The notes under the pieces were generated by a model. It did no database searches, was not told where the DNA came from, and saw nothing but the letters and a program-made list of their open reading frames with translations. DNA of 58,338 nucleotides from Anaerolineae bacterium (GTDB lineage Bacteria > Chloroflexota > Anaerolineae > Anaerolineales > E44-bin32), in contig DUEZ01000064.1 in NCBI GenBank assembly GCA_011174825.1, forward strand, positions 93,811 through 152,148, in the 5' to 3' direction. Positions 25,680-34,342 of the stretch are shown one piece after another (within the stretch, counting starts at the first letter, position 1; the number at the start of each line of letters is the position of its first letter). The position numbers and the translations under genes were made by a program.

Positions 25680-25797
25680 ATTGGTCATTCTAGATAAAGA
25701 TCGAAAGCATTGAAAAATCAGCTGGTCCTGGTAATACGGCCCATCAAACTGTGGTTTTCCAAAGAAAAATTTGCCACGGCGGCTTGTCCTTTTGGCT

Positions 25798-25965
25798 CTA
25801 GGCTGACTCTTCGGACTCCATCTCTTCAAGCAGATCCAGATCCCGTTTCAGGTTGCGATAGCGTACCACCAAACTGACAATAAAAAGCGCCATACTTCCC
25901 AGGATCACAGTAAAACCAAGGACCATATAATCAAGGGTTTCCGCAGGCGGGGGTTGAATTAGCAT
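25798..25965 (-). CDS. ccmD: CcmD-like small heme exporter protein
   Basis: A 55-residue gene. MLIQPPPAETLDYMVLGF is followed by one transmembrane helix (about 14-34) and the charged VRYRNLKRDLDLLEEME. CcmD is a single-helix protein with a charged cytoplasmic tail, always beside ccmC, and this one begins 25 bp after the ccmC stop in the same direction. It helps release holo-CcmE from CcmABC. The ATG at 25965 follows GAGGAGTTACAGAGA. Confidence 0.8.
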   Translation of the reverse strand: MLIQPPPAETLDYMVLGFTVILGSMALFIVSLVVRYRNLKRDLDLLEEMESEESA

Positions 25966-25989
25966 TCTCTGTAACTCCTCATCTCAACT

Positions 25990-26691
25990 TTATACAGATA
26001 AGATTTTCATTTTCATCTGCTCCACCTTCTCGGATAACCGCTGCAAGCGCAGGCGATGCCAGAGCAGTGTTACATAGACGAAGGTGAAGGTGAACAAGCT
26101 GAAAAAGAAAGCCACGCGCATTTTCGGGCTCATATCGAAGGCGCCCAGGGCCGTTGGATCGCCGCTCCCGATGACCACCGGATGGATGGTACGGAAAATG
26201 CGGATCGAGAGAAAAGTGAGCGGTACACTGAGAAAACCCACAATGCCGTAAACGGCCCCAAAGCGTGCCCTGCGATCGGGATCCTCGATCCCCTGCCGCA
26301 ACATAAGGTAGGCAATGTAGACCAACTCCATGACCGTCGCCGTCACAAGGCGCGGGTCCCAGGTCCACCAGGTGTTCCAAATCGGTCGCGCCCATATCGA
26401 ACCACTGACGATGTTGGCAAAAGTGAAGATCACACCAATCTCCACCGAGGCCATGGCGACTAGATCCCAGCGACGTTCACCGCGCGCGAGATAAATCCCG
26501 CCGGCGATAGCGGTCACCAAGAAGGCCAATGCACCCACCCAACCGGCGGCGACGTGGAAGTAGAAAACACGCTGCACATCACCCATAACCGCTTCACGCG
26601 GAGCGAAGAACAGGACCATGTACAAGGCCGCGACGAAAAGCGCTCCCGTGATCCAGTTGAGGGCTTTGAGAGCCTTGGGGATGGGTTCCAT
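25990..26691 (-). CDS. ccmC: Heme exporter protein CcmC
   Basis: 233 residues from the ATG at 26691 (AAGGAGGAATTAT upstream). The frame runs up to 26748 but the extra residues have no support. Six helices. The WWD signature WWTWDPR is at residues 108-114. His46 (FYFHVAAGW) and the His in IHPVVIGSGDP are the expected heme ligands on the periplasmic side. It hands heme to CcmE. It is followed by ccmD and preceded by ccmB after a 102-bp gap with a hairpin repeat. Confidence 0.95.
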   Translation of the reverse strand: MEPIPKALKALNWITGALFVAALYMVLFFAPREAVMGDVQRVFYFHVAAGWVGALAFLVTAIAGGIYLARGERRWDLVAMASVEIGVIFTFANIVSGSIWARPIWNTWWTWDPRLVTATVMELVYIAYLMLRQGIEDPDRRARFGAVYGIVGFLSVPLTFLSIRIFRTIHPVVIGSGDPTALGAFDMSPKMRVAFFFSLFTFTFVYVTLLWHRLRLQRLSEKVEQMKMKILSV

Positions 26692-26724
26692 ATAATTCCT
26701 CCTTGATATAACAAAATCAATCAA

Positions 26725-26786
26725 GGCACTTAGGCACTTAGGCACCAAGGTACCGAGAAACCCTGGTGCCCAAGTGCCCTAGTGCC
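26725..26786. repeat. GGCACTTAGG hairpin repeat
   Basis: GGCACTTAGGCACTTAGGCAC on the left faces GGTGCCCAAGTGCCCTAGTGCC on the right, forming an imperfect stem between ccmB and ccmC. It is the second word family of the intergenic hairpins. Confidence 0.75.
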
Positions 26787-26793
26787 TAAGCCC

Positions 26794-27534
26794 CTATTCT
26801 TCCACCACATAATCAAACACCATAAAAGCAATCGCAATAAATATGACATCATAAACGATGAGTAAATTCAACCAGGGCCAAATTTCAGCCATCTCAAAGC
26901 CCTGCAGAAAGCCGTTACTCGCCTTTACCGCTGGCACCAATACCGGCAACACCACCGGGAAAAGCAGGATCGGTAGCAACACGTCCCGCGTACGGGTATG
27001 CACTGCCATCGAGGATAACAACGTGCCAACAGCTACATATCCGATTGAGCCGAGCAGGATCACGGCGAGCAACCCTGGCTGAAAGAGATTGACGTTGTAA
27101 AGCACACTGTAAAGTGGAATGACGATCACTTCGACAATGAGCATAAAGACCAGGTTGCCTATGGCTTTGCCAAAATAGATTGCGCTTCGATCTACGGGTA
27201 CCAACAGAAGTCCATCTAAGCAACCACGATCCTTTTCAACCGCCATCGAGCGGTTGAGCCCCAGTGTTCCTGCGAAGGCAAAAGTGACCCACAACACACC
27301 TGAGGTGACCGTCTCCCTCGTTCTGATGTCCAGTTCGAGGGCGAAATTAAAAATTAAGATCACTAACAATGCAAAGACCAACATCGCGCTGATTAATTCT
27401 CGACTTCGCAATTCAACCACCAGGTCCTTCCAGACGATGGCGCCAATGGACCGCAAGTAGGCACCTAGGCCACTGCTTCGACGAAGAGTCACTGGCTGGT
27501 CATCTAACACTTTGGTTGAACCGGCCTCAGGCAT
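26794..27534 (-). CDS. ccmB: Heme exporter permease CcmB
   Basis: A 246-residue ABC permease with six helices. VVELRSRELISAMLVFALLV near residues 35-60 and the family segment FAGTLGLNRSMAVEKDRGCLDGLLL are visible. It pairs with CcmA and contributes to the ATP-driven release of heme-loaded CcmE. It overlaps ccmA by 8 bp, so translation is coupled. Confidence 0.93.
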   Translation of the reverse strand: MPEAGSTKVLDDQPVTLRRSSGLGAYLRSIGAIVWKDLVVELRSRELISAMLVFALLVILIFNFALELDIRTRETVTSGVLWVTFAFAGTLGLNRSMAVEKDRGCLDGLLLVPVDRSAIYFGKAIGNLVFMLIVEVIVIPLYSVLYNVNLFQPGLLAVILLGSIGYVAVGTLLSSMAVHTRTRDVLLPILLFPVVLPVLVPAVKASNGFLQGFEMAEIWPWLNLLIVYDVIFIAIAFMVFDYVVEE

Positions 27535-28225
27535 GAGTCACCGACCGATAAAGTTTCGGTAAATCCAGCGGATCGATCTCAGCCCGCTTCACCGAGGCGG
27601 CGATCACTCCCTTGGAGAGGATATCGATCCGCTGTGCGAGATCAGCCGCCCGATCTAGATTGTGTGAGGTCATCACAATGGTCCTGCCGCGAGCCGCGAC
27701 GTCCCGCAGCAGTGTGTCGAGCATCGCAGCCGCCTCTTGGTCAAGACCGGTGTGAGGCTCATCGAAGAGCAGGATGTCGGGATCGTGCAGGATCGCTCGT
27801 CCGATCGCTAAACGCTGCTGCATACCACGCGAAAATTTACGCACGAGATCCCGCCGTTGGGCTTGAAGGCAGACCATGCCTAGAACCGCCCTCACGCGCT
27901 GCTCCGGATCAACCACACCATACATCCGAGCATAAAAGGTGAGGTTTTCCTCCGCCGTCAGGTCGCCATAGAGCAAGGGCTGGTGTGAAACCACGCCTAA
28001 ACGGATACGTACTGCGGCAGCTTGGGTTGGCAGGCGGTAACCCGCGACACGCACCTCGCCCATGCTGGGCCTTGAAAGCGATGCCAGGATGCGTAAAAAA
28101 GTGGTCTTCCCCGCTCCATTAGGGCCCACCAGAGCGACGAACTCACCACGATCGGCATGGAATTCTAGCCCGCGCAACACGGACTTGAGACCAAAGGTCT
28201 TCACCAAACCTTTCACATCAATCAT
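27527..28225 (-). CDS. ccmA: Cytochrome c biogenesis ATPase CcmA
   Basis: A 232-residue ABC ATPase. Walker A GPNGAGKTTF is at residues 34-43, the signature FSRGMQQRLAIGRA and Walker B LLFDEPHTGLD are complete, and the switch His (TSHNLDRA) is present. It energises CcmB/CcmC for holo-CcmE release. It overlaps the lipoprotein gene by 8 bp upstream and ccmB by 8 bp downstream. Confidence 0.95.
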   Translation of the reverse strand: MIDVKGLVKTFGLKSVLRGLEFHADRGEFVALVGPNGAGKTTFLRILASLSRPSMGEVRVAGYRLPTQAAAVRIRLGVVSHQPLLYGDLTAEENLTFYARMYGVVDPEQRVRAVLGMVCLQAQRRDLVRKFSRGMQQRLAIGRAILHDPDILLFDEPHTGLDQEAAAMLDTLLRDVAARGRTIVMTSHNLDRAADLAQRIDILSKGVIAASVKRAEIDPLDLPKLYRSVTHA

Positions 28226-29510
28226 GGGCTTCTCGCATCAGGTATATGATTTCCCTCTTGAGGATATGGCGACGGCGACGGTGCTCGTCTTCAGGGATCC
28301 TCCCAGCCTCAAAGCTGTCGTCCAGGTCGGCGATGGCTCTAAGCAGATCCTCACGATCGGAGGGGATCCCTCCCCCAGCCAACCCTTGCGCCCTAGCCTT
28401 CGCCCTGATCCGATACCACCATACGCCAGTGACGATCAACGCCAGACCGAATAAAGCAGCACCGACGATGATCCCTGGTTGCATGCCTTCACCCCCATTC
28501 GTAGAGGGTTCTCCAGACAACCTCAATTCAATGGCATCTCCGGCTGAGATCGTACCAAGGTTATAGATTTGACGCCGTGTACCTCCATCGTCCCCAACGC
28601 CCAAATCCTGCAATCTATTTGCATCCACCGTCGGCCCATTCTCGGGCATCAGGAGCACGGTAGCGCTGACCGGGTAAGACATTGGCTGAGCGAATTCGAG
28701 GTGACGCTCGAAAGGCAAAGTGAAGCTGAAAACTAATTCTGCGCCCACAACTGGCCTCAGAGGACCACGATCGTAAAAACCTCGATCCGTTATCAGAAAT
28801 CGTCTTTCGGAAGCCATTTCGTTGAAGAAACGCAGGTCACTGAAACCTGACGGAAGTATAAACTCTATCCCTTCTTCGGGAGCGACCGTCTGGTTCCCCT
28901 GATTGGTTAGAACCCAAACCTCTATTACTTCAACCAAGCCCTCAACGGTGAAGTCGAACATAAGGTGCAAGCGGTCGACATGGACCGTCCTCGTGTCTGG
29001 GGTTGCCTCATAGACGGTCACTTGCATATCGATGATCGCCTCGTTATCTGAAAACTGTCGTCCGTCCGAGAAGTACTCCACGCCATGATACACAGCGTAA
29101 ACCCAGAAGATACGGTCGGGAACAATCTCCAGAGCCCCAAAAGCGAACTCGCCGCCGTTATCAGTCGTTGTTGACTCGGTGACCGCAAGCGCTTGACCAT
29201 CAATTCCAATCAGGCGGACTTCTATACCGGCAGCCACCGTCTCTACTGTCGTTCCGTTGACCACGCGACCACGGATTGTGCCCCGCGCTGAATCTCCCTG
29301 AGAAGTTGAGGTGGGTTTCTCCGCGGGTTCGGTCAACGAACGTTCAGCCGTGGTTTGTGGTGTTGAAAGTGGGATTCCCTCAGTTGGCGAGGATACCGGG
29401 CTTACCGCTTGTGCCGTGGTAAAGACCGGGGGAGGGGTGACGTCTTCAGCCAGCGAGCATCCAGTTAAGAAAAGCGCGACGATCGACGCGAAAAAATAAA
29501 TACGTCTCAC
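28218..29510 (-). CDS. Lipoprotein with carboxypeptidase-regulatory-like domain and short C-terminal SHOCT/CcmI-like tail
   Basis: A 430-residue protein. A lipobox (LTGC, Cys18) is followed by a Thr/Pro/Ser linker (25-70). Residues ~75-165 form a carboxypeptidase-regulatory-like beta domain (GTIRGRVVNG). A large beta-rich region (~165-345) follows, then one transmembrane helix (~350-372) and a cytoplasmic tail with DLLRAIADLDDSFEAGRIPEDEHRRRR, the LD-x-F-x-x-G-x-I pattern of SHOCT/CcmI-type helices. It lies inside the ccm operon, overlapping ccmA and the zinc-ribbon gene. I infer an accessory role in c-type cytochrome assembly or presentation. No defined function is known. Confidence 0.7.
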   Translation of the reverse strand: MRRIYFFASIVALFLTGCSLAEDVTPPPVFTTAQAVSPVSSPTEGIPLSTPQTTAERSLTEPAEKPTSTSQGDSARGTIRGRVVNGTTVETVAAGIEVRLIGIDGQALAVTESTTTDNGGEFAFGALEIVPDRIFWVYAVYHGVEYFSDGRQFSDNEAIIDMQVTVYEATPDTRTVHVDRLHLMFDFTVEGLVEVIEVWVLTNQGNQTVAPEEGIEFILPSGFSDLRFFNEMASERRFLITDRGFYDRGPLRPVVGAELVFSFTLPFERHLEFAQPMSYPVSATVLLMPENGPTVDANRLQDLGVGDDGGTRRQIYNLGTISAGDAIELRLSGEPSTNGGEGMQPGIIVGAALFGLALIVTGVWWYRIRAKARAQGLAGGGIPSDREDLLRAIADLDDSFEAGRIPEDEHRRRRHILKREIIYLMREAHD

Positions 29511-29968
29511 GTCCCATCCTCAAGGAGTGAGGCCCCACAGTGAACGCAGAAACGGTCACCCGCCATGACCTCTCTTCCACACGATCTGCAGGTTCCACCG
29601 CTCGCCTGATCCTTACCCCTGCGCAATCGGGCAACCGTAGTTTCGATTTCGACATCCAAATCTTTCTCAGAAATCTCCTCGCCGGTGGTACCGCAATGTT
29701 CGTCGATCTCCCTGAGGATCTCAGCACCGTGAGATATCAGTGCGCCACGCTGTGCTTGATAGTCCGTTTGAAGGACCTTCCCCATCGCATGATCCATGTC
29801 CAAATCCTGGAGCGATGTCAACACGCGATCTCTTTCCGCCTGCAATTCAGAGAGATGGCGATCTTCCTTCGTTACACCCAATCCATGACTCCCCATGAGA
29901 GGCTGAGCGATGAAGGCTGCAGCCAATAATCCCAATGCCAGAATGACGAGCAACGAACCGAGGTCCAT
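29507..29968 (-). CDS. Zinc-ribbon, CcmI-like membrane protein
   Basis: A 153-residue protein. One N-terminal helix (4-25) is followed by a helical stretch (ERDRVLTSLQDLDMDHAMGK, about 45-64) typical of CcmI-like proteins in ccm clusters, and a C-terminal zinc ribbon with CRSCG and CVHCG. The gene overlaps the following lipoprotein gene by four bases (ATGA). The ribbon is unusual for classical CcmI. Confidence 0.75.
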   Translation of the reverse strand: MDLGSLLVILALGLLAAAFIAQPLMGSHGLGVTKEDRHLSELQAERDRVLTSLQDLDMDHAMGKVLQTDYQAQRGALISHGAEILREIDEHCGTTGEEISEKDLDVEIETTVARLRRGKDQASGGTCRSCGREVMAGDRFCVHCGASLLEDGT

Positions 29969-30084
29969 GCTAACACTCCTGGGTAAGCCAAAGTCGGCTC
30001 ATAATGAAAGAACAGCTATTCATCATACACACTTCCAGGCGAATACCCACAACCAGGTGATCATTGACAGCCCTTGGGGGTGAT

Positions 30085-30651
30085 CTACTGCCCCAGGACA
30101 GTTTCGAGGTCATGGATAATCATCTCCACGGACGGGTAAGGTCCGATCATGACATCTGCCACTCGACCCTCAGGATCCACAATGTATGTCTCGGGCACCC
30201 CGACAATGCGGAACGCTTGAGATATCCGGGTTTCCATATCCGGGCCGTTTGGATAGGTAATGCCGTATCGTGCTAAATACGTTAAGGCTTCCGGTTCGGT
30301 ATCGACATAATCGACACCCAGGAAAACTACGCCGCGATCCTTATACATCTGAAAGACCTGTTCCAACTCTCTCGCTTCTAGTTCACACGTCGTGCACCAT
30401 GAAGCCCAGAAGTTAATAAGCACGACCTGACCTCGCAAGTCAGCGATACGAATCTGTTCACCCTCAAATGTCGTTAGGGTGAAGTCAGGAACGCGGCTTC
30501 CAACTCCGATCGATCCCTGCTGAGCACGCACCAAACCAAAGCCTAGTGTGCCTAATAGACCCAGGACCAGAGCCCACGCGAAGATGAACCCCCATCTCCG
30601 CGGTGGTGATGAGTTGTTGGTTTCAGGTTGATTCTCTTGCGTCATCATCAT
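30085..30651 (-). CDS. TlpA/ResA-type membrane-anchored thioredoxin
   Basis: About 188 residues. One N-terminal anchor helix (~22-40) is followed by a thioredoxin fold with NFWASWCTTCELEA (the CxxC cysteines at 86 and 89 from the 30651 start). It would reduce the cysteine pair of apocytochrome c before heme attachment. The frame is open to 30696, with TTG as a possible earlier start. I chose the first ATG of the ATGATGATG run (30651) without a strong ribosome site. It lies between ccmH and the zinc-ribbon gene. Confidence 0.88.
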   Translation of the reverse strand: MMMTQENQPETNNSSPPRRWGFIFAWALVLGLLGTLGFGLVRAQQGSIGVGSRVPDFTLTTFEGEQIRIADLRGQVVLINFWASWCTTCELEARELEQVFQMYKDRGVVFLGVDYVDTEPEALTYLARYGITYPNGPDMETRISQAFRIVGVPETYIVDPEGRVADVMIGPYPSVEMIIHDLETVLGQ

Positions 30652-30714
30652 TTCATCATTAGATCTAGCACCACATACCGCATCATCCGCTTCCAAAGTT
30701 TCCCATTAACCCGC

Positions 30715-31197
30715 TTATCTGTCTCGATTCTGTAATTCCTGCTCCAGACGGACGATGTAGGGATCCTCAGGTGTTGATATCGGGAAAAATTCCTCCGTCA
30801 CAGGTGGTTGTCGCCAACCTCTGACGGCACGGACGAGAACATAGGCCCCAATAACAAAAACCGCTGGCGGTAAGATATACACCAACCAATTCAACCCTCT
30901 TGCCGGGGGTGCAGCCAATACGCGATCGCCATACTGGTCAACAAAGTATTGTTTGATCTGATCTTCCGTCCACCCCTCGGCAAGCTTCTGACGAATGATC
31001 CCTCTCCATTGAGCGCATGCTTGTGTCGGGCAGACATCCAGAGGGACATTTTCGCACACCGGACAATAAAGCTGTTTAGCAATCGCATTCACCTCATCGT
31101 CTGTCGGTTCACCACCCTGCGCAGCTACCGCTCCGGGGAGAAGTAGGAGGGTCAGCACTGATATCATTATGCTTAGGGCCAGTGTGATCTTTCGCAT
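30715..31197 (-). CDS. ccmH: Cytochrome c-type biogenesis protein CcmH
   Basis: 160 residues from the ATG at 31197, which has AGGGG seven bases upstream. Signal peptide, then the CcmH domain with LYCPVC (Cys45, Cys48), corresponding to LRCPxC, followed by WRGIIRQKLAEGWTEDQIKQYFVDQYGDRVLAAPP, which is typical of the family. A second cysteine pair (Cys56, Cys61) comes shortly after the first and is not standard. A single C-terminal membrane helix follows (105-127). It reduces apocytochrome thiols and works with CcmF. It is only ~15 bp from the ccmF stop. Confidence 0.92.
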   Translation of the reverse strand: MRKITLALSIMISVLTLLLLPGAVAAQGGEPTDDEVNAIAKQLYCPVCENVPLDVCPTQACAQWRGIIRQKLAEGWTEDQIKQYFVDQYGDRVLAAPPARGLNWLVYILPPAVFVIGAYVLVRAVRGWRQPPVTEEFFPISTPEDPYIVRLEQELQNRDR

Positions 31198-31212
31198 CGT
31201 CATTCCCCTGAT

Positions 31213-33267
31213 TTAAGGCCGGGCGATTACGGTTTGTTTCTTAGCAAGCTTCGTTATAGGCTCAGGCTCGCGATCCGGCCACGCTGCGATTATTGTGCCA
31301 AGGGTTAAGATCAACCCTCCGATCCAAAGGAAATTAACCAGTGGGTTATGGTAGATCTTGAATGTCGCCCCGCCGAGCCCGATGGGCTCCCAACCCACGA
31401 GCAAGACGTAAAAATCGTTCTCTAAGGTAGAACGGATGCCGGGGATGGTCATCGGTTGCTGGGAGGCGTAGTAGAAGTCTTGTCTTGGGTAGAGTTCACC
31501 AACAAATTCACCGTCGCGGTAGACCGAGACCACAGCGCGGGTCACATTACGTCCATCCTGGGTATCGAACTGAGTCAGTGATTCGTAGATCATGGTGTAG
31601 CGGTCTAGTGTGAGTTGCTCACCTTGAGCGAGGGCTCCCTGGGTTTCCGCCTGAAAGAGTTCAATACCGATTACACCGAGGAGCATCAATACCACACCCA
31701 GGTGGATCACATACCCTCCATAGCGTCTCCTGTTGCGGCTAGTAAGTTTCCACAATGCCACCGGGAAGCTCTCTTGGTGTCGTTGCCGACGGGCCAGTGC
31801 GCCACGCCAGAACTCATAGAGTGTAACCAGAGTGATCAACGAAATCACCCAATATCCAATCAGGGCGCCCAGGTTGGTGGTCCCTCGTAATGCAGAAAAA
31901 ACTGGTACGAGAAACGATAGAGCGAGCGGTTTCCACAACGCTTTGCCGAGGAGCTTCCAGGAGGTTCGTCCAAAAACCGAGAGTGGTGCGATCGCCATGA
32001 GAAGCAACAACCCAAACCCTAGTGGGCTGTTGGCACGCTCGTAAAAGGGAGGTCCTACAGTCACCTTCTGACCGGTAAACAATTCCGAAATTAATGGGAA
32101 GATCACCCCCCAAAAACACACTACCAGGATGCCCATAAAAAACAGGTTGTTGTACAGGAAGAGCGCTTCGCGCGAGACCATTGAGCCTAGTTGGTTTTCA
32201 GCCTTGAGATCGTCCCAACGTTTTATCAATAAACTTAGCGATACGACAAAAGTCACCCCGATGAAGGCGAAAAATAACGGACCGATGGCCGATTGGGCAA
32301 ACGCGTGAACCGAAGAGAGAATCCCCGAGCGGGTCAAGAAAGTACCGAAGATGACCAGCGCATACGTTAGGATGATCAGGATCATATTCCAACGTTTGAG
32401 CATGCCTTTCCTCTCCTGCACCATCACCGAATGCAGGAAGGCTGTCCCTGTAATCCAAGGTAAGAGCGCTGCGATCTCTACCGGATCCCATCCCCAATAG
32501 CCACCCCAACCAAGCACATCGTAGGCCCAACGACCGCCCAGGATCAATCCGAGCGAGAGAAACAACCAGGCGATCAATGTCCAACGGCGTGTGATACGAA
32601 TCCAACGGTCGTCGGTCCGTTCGGTGACCAAAGCCGCAATGGCAAACGCGTAGGGAACCACAAAAGAGACAAACCCTAAATAAAGCGTGGGTGGGTGGAT
32701 GATCATCCCCGGGTGACGCAACAGTGGGTTGAGTCCCTGACCATCTGAGGGGATCAACGGTGTTGCCCCTCTAGGTTGGAAGAGAGCAATTGCTTGCTGA
32801 CCATCCGGTGTCAACCACAAGCGAGTAAATGGGTTCTCAACTAAGATCACCAGACCAAGGAAGAAAGCCAGGGTGACCATCGTCACCACTATGACCCATG
32901 GCAGCAGCTCCCGGTCACGTTGCCATTTCCGTAGACCCACCGCACTGGCAAAAGCGGCCATGAGCCACGACCAGAAGACCAACGAACCGGCTTGCCCGCC
33001 CCAAAGTGCAGTCACCTTTAAATACGCCGGCATGCTGTTGCTCGTCACCGAAGCTACATAACGGATCTGATATTGGCCACTGATGAGGAGCCAGATGATC
33101 GCCAGCGCCGAGATGGTCACCAGAGGCCAGGTAAGCAACATCGCATGACGGGCGCTCTCAATATATCGCAATCTTCCATGCCGCTCACCGTATGCGGCAG
33201 CGCTAGCGCCGTAGAGAGCCACCAAAAACGCCAAGACCAGCGATAAATATCCTACGCTCGCAATCAA
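31213..33267 (-). CDS. ccmF: Cytochrome c heme lyase CcmF
   Basis: A 684-residue polytopic protein. The tryptophan-rich heme-handling motif WGGYWGWDPVEIAALLPW lies near residue 250-267, and HPGMIIHPPTLYLGF just before it supplies conserved histidines. A large periplasmic loop and many helices match the family length. It attaches heme to apocytochrome c. The first codon is TTG at 33267, with GGGAGC about ten bases upstream. The ~197-bp gap from the ccmE stop holds no gene. Confidence 0.95.
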   Translation of the reverse strand: MIASVGYLSLVLAFLVALYGASAAAYGERHGRLRYIESARHAMLLTWPLVTISALAIIWLLISGQYQIRYVASVTSNSMPAYLKVTALWGGQAGSLVFWSWLMAAFASAVGLRKWQRDRELLPWVIVVTMVTLAFFLGLVILVENPFTRLWLTPDGQQAIALFQPRGATPLIPSDGQGLNPLLRHPGMIIHPPTLYLGFVSFVVPYAFAIAALVTERTDDRWIRITRRWTLIAWLFLSLGLILGGRWAYDVLGWGGYWGWDPVEIAALLPWITGTAFLHSVMVQERKGMLKRWNMILIILTYALVIFGTFLTRSGILSSVHAFAQSAIGPLFFAFIGVTFVVSLSLLIKRWDDLKAENQLGSMVSREALFLYNNLFFMGILVVCFWGVIFPLISELFTGQKVTVGPPFYERANSPLGFGLLLLMAIAPLSVFGRTSWKLLGKALWKPLALSFLVPVFSALRGTTNLGALIGYWVISLITLVTLYEFWRGALARRQRHQESFPVALWKLTSRNRRRYGGYVIHLGVVLMLLGVIGIELFQAETQGALAQGEQLTLDRYTMIYESLTQFDTQDGRNVTRAVVSVYRDGEFVGELYPRQDFYYASQQPMTIPGIRSTLENDFYVLLVGWEPIGLGGATFKIYHNPLVNFLWIGGLILTLGTIIAAWPDREPEPITKLAKKQTVIARP

Positions 33268-33464
33268 CTCAGTAAGCTCCCATCACAAGACGAAGGTTCA
33301 AGGACAGTCCCTTCCACCTACCTCTTCCTTCGTCTCTGACTTCGAAACTTGGTCTACCTTTTTGCTAGTAATTCTTCAACCTCTTCCGATAAAGCCCTTC
33401 TAACGACGATCGATCGATGCACTTATCGAAATTCCGCTTTCTCTCACACAGACGGATTTAGGGA

Positions 33465-33986
33465 TCAGCCCTCCTCCGATTGCAGGGGGATCTCCTCCTC
33501 ATAACGCGTAGGGCACTTGAGAAGCAATTCATTAGCCTGGAACACGCCGTCTGTACCCATGCGACCGGTGAGGATCGCCTGGGCTTCGTGGCGTAACAAA
33601 TCAGGCATCGGACCGACATACAAGACATCCAAGCGCGGTTCGCTCGGATCGGACACCGCCCGGTGTAGAACCTTCGCCAGGCCACCCGCACGTTCAATTT
33701 CGTCCAGATCTCCGGGGACATTCACAATGGTGAAACGAAGCTCCAACGACTTGGCATCATATTCGATCGTATCACCCTCTACGGCACCTGAGACCTTTAT
33801 GTCTCGGTCTACAGTTGATTCACCCTTGGCGATCAGTTCCTCGACGGTAAGATAATATTGGGCAGCGGTCTGGGTAGAGGAGATGATCAGATAGATCACG
33901 GCCACGACGATTAAAAAACCCCCAATGAGCAGCTTCCTCCGCCCACCAAAACCTGTGCCCACATCGGCAAGTTCGATATCGCTCAT
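33465..33986 (-). CDS. ccmE: Cytochrome c maturation protein CcmE, cysteine (CXXXY) variant
   Basis: A 173-residue heme chaperone. One N-terminal helix (17-38) and an OB-fold domain (45-165) with VSGAVEGDTIEYD and VLYVGPMPDLLRHEAQAILTG. The heme-binding segment reads LLLKCPTRY: Cys158 and Tyr162 form CXXXY where most bacteria have HXXXY. This variant is known from archaea and some bacteria. GGAGG lies a few bases before the ATG. Upstream on the minus strand an extended -10 (TGATAAAAT at 34042-34050) may start the ccm operon. Confidence 0.93.
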   Translation of the reverse strand: MSDIELADVGTGFGGRRKLLIGGFLIVVAVIYLIISSTQTAAQYYLTVEELIAKGESTVDRDIKVSGAVEGDTIEYDAKSLELRFTIVNVPGDLDEIERAGGLAKVLHRAVSDPSEPRLDVLYVGPMPDLLRHEAQAILTGRMGTDGVFQANELLLKCPTRYEEEIPLQSEEG

Positions 33987-34131
33987 TCAACGACCTCCAA
34001 ACACTTCCCCGCAACGACTACATTCCAGCTTAGCAGCACGGATTTTATCACCTTTCCACACGCAATCTCATGAAAAGGTTCTTCGCTCGGGAAAGATAGC
34101 GCGTATCCCCTGGCTCCTTTTCAAATGATGT

Positions 34132-34212
34132 AGGGACGGTTCGCGAACCACCCCTACAACGTTGTAGATTGTGCTTCACTTCTTATTGGGGCAGGGTAAT
34201 CCTACCCCTACG
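34132..34212. repeat. GTAGGGACG palindrome and a related hairpin
   Basis: 34132-34159 is GTAGGGACG-GTTCGCGAAC-CACCCCTAC, a slightly decayed 28-bp family copy. About 34186-34212 there is GGGGCAGGGTAATCCTACCCCTAC, a shorter imperfect hairpin. Both lie between ccmE and RNase D. Confidence 0.7.
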
Positions 34213-34330
34213 GTTGGGTTGTCCCACAGCATCGCCCTGGGCTTGAGCATCTCGACCGACGGATAACCGCCAGGTTGAATCCTCGCCATGTCAGGCTTAT
34301 CGAGCTTACCCACAAGGACGAAGTGGCAGG

Positions 34331-34336
34331 TATAAT
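34331..34336 (+). promoter_or_regulatory. -10 element of the RNase D gene, leaderless transcript candidate
   Basis: A perfect TATAAT ends six bases before the ATG at 34343, so the transcript would start at or beside the start codon. The -35 is poor (TTACCC at 34306-34311). There is no Shine-Dalgarno sequence. Confidence 0.5.
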
Positions 34337-34342
34337 TGCCCC

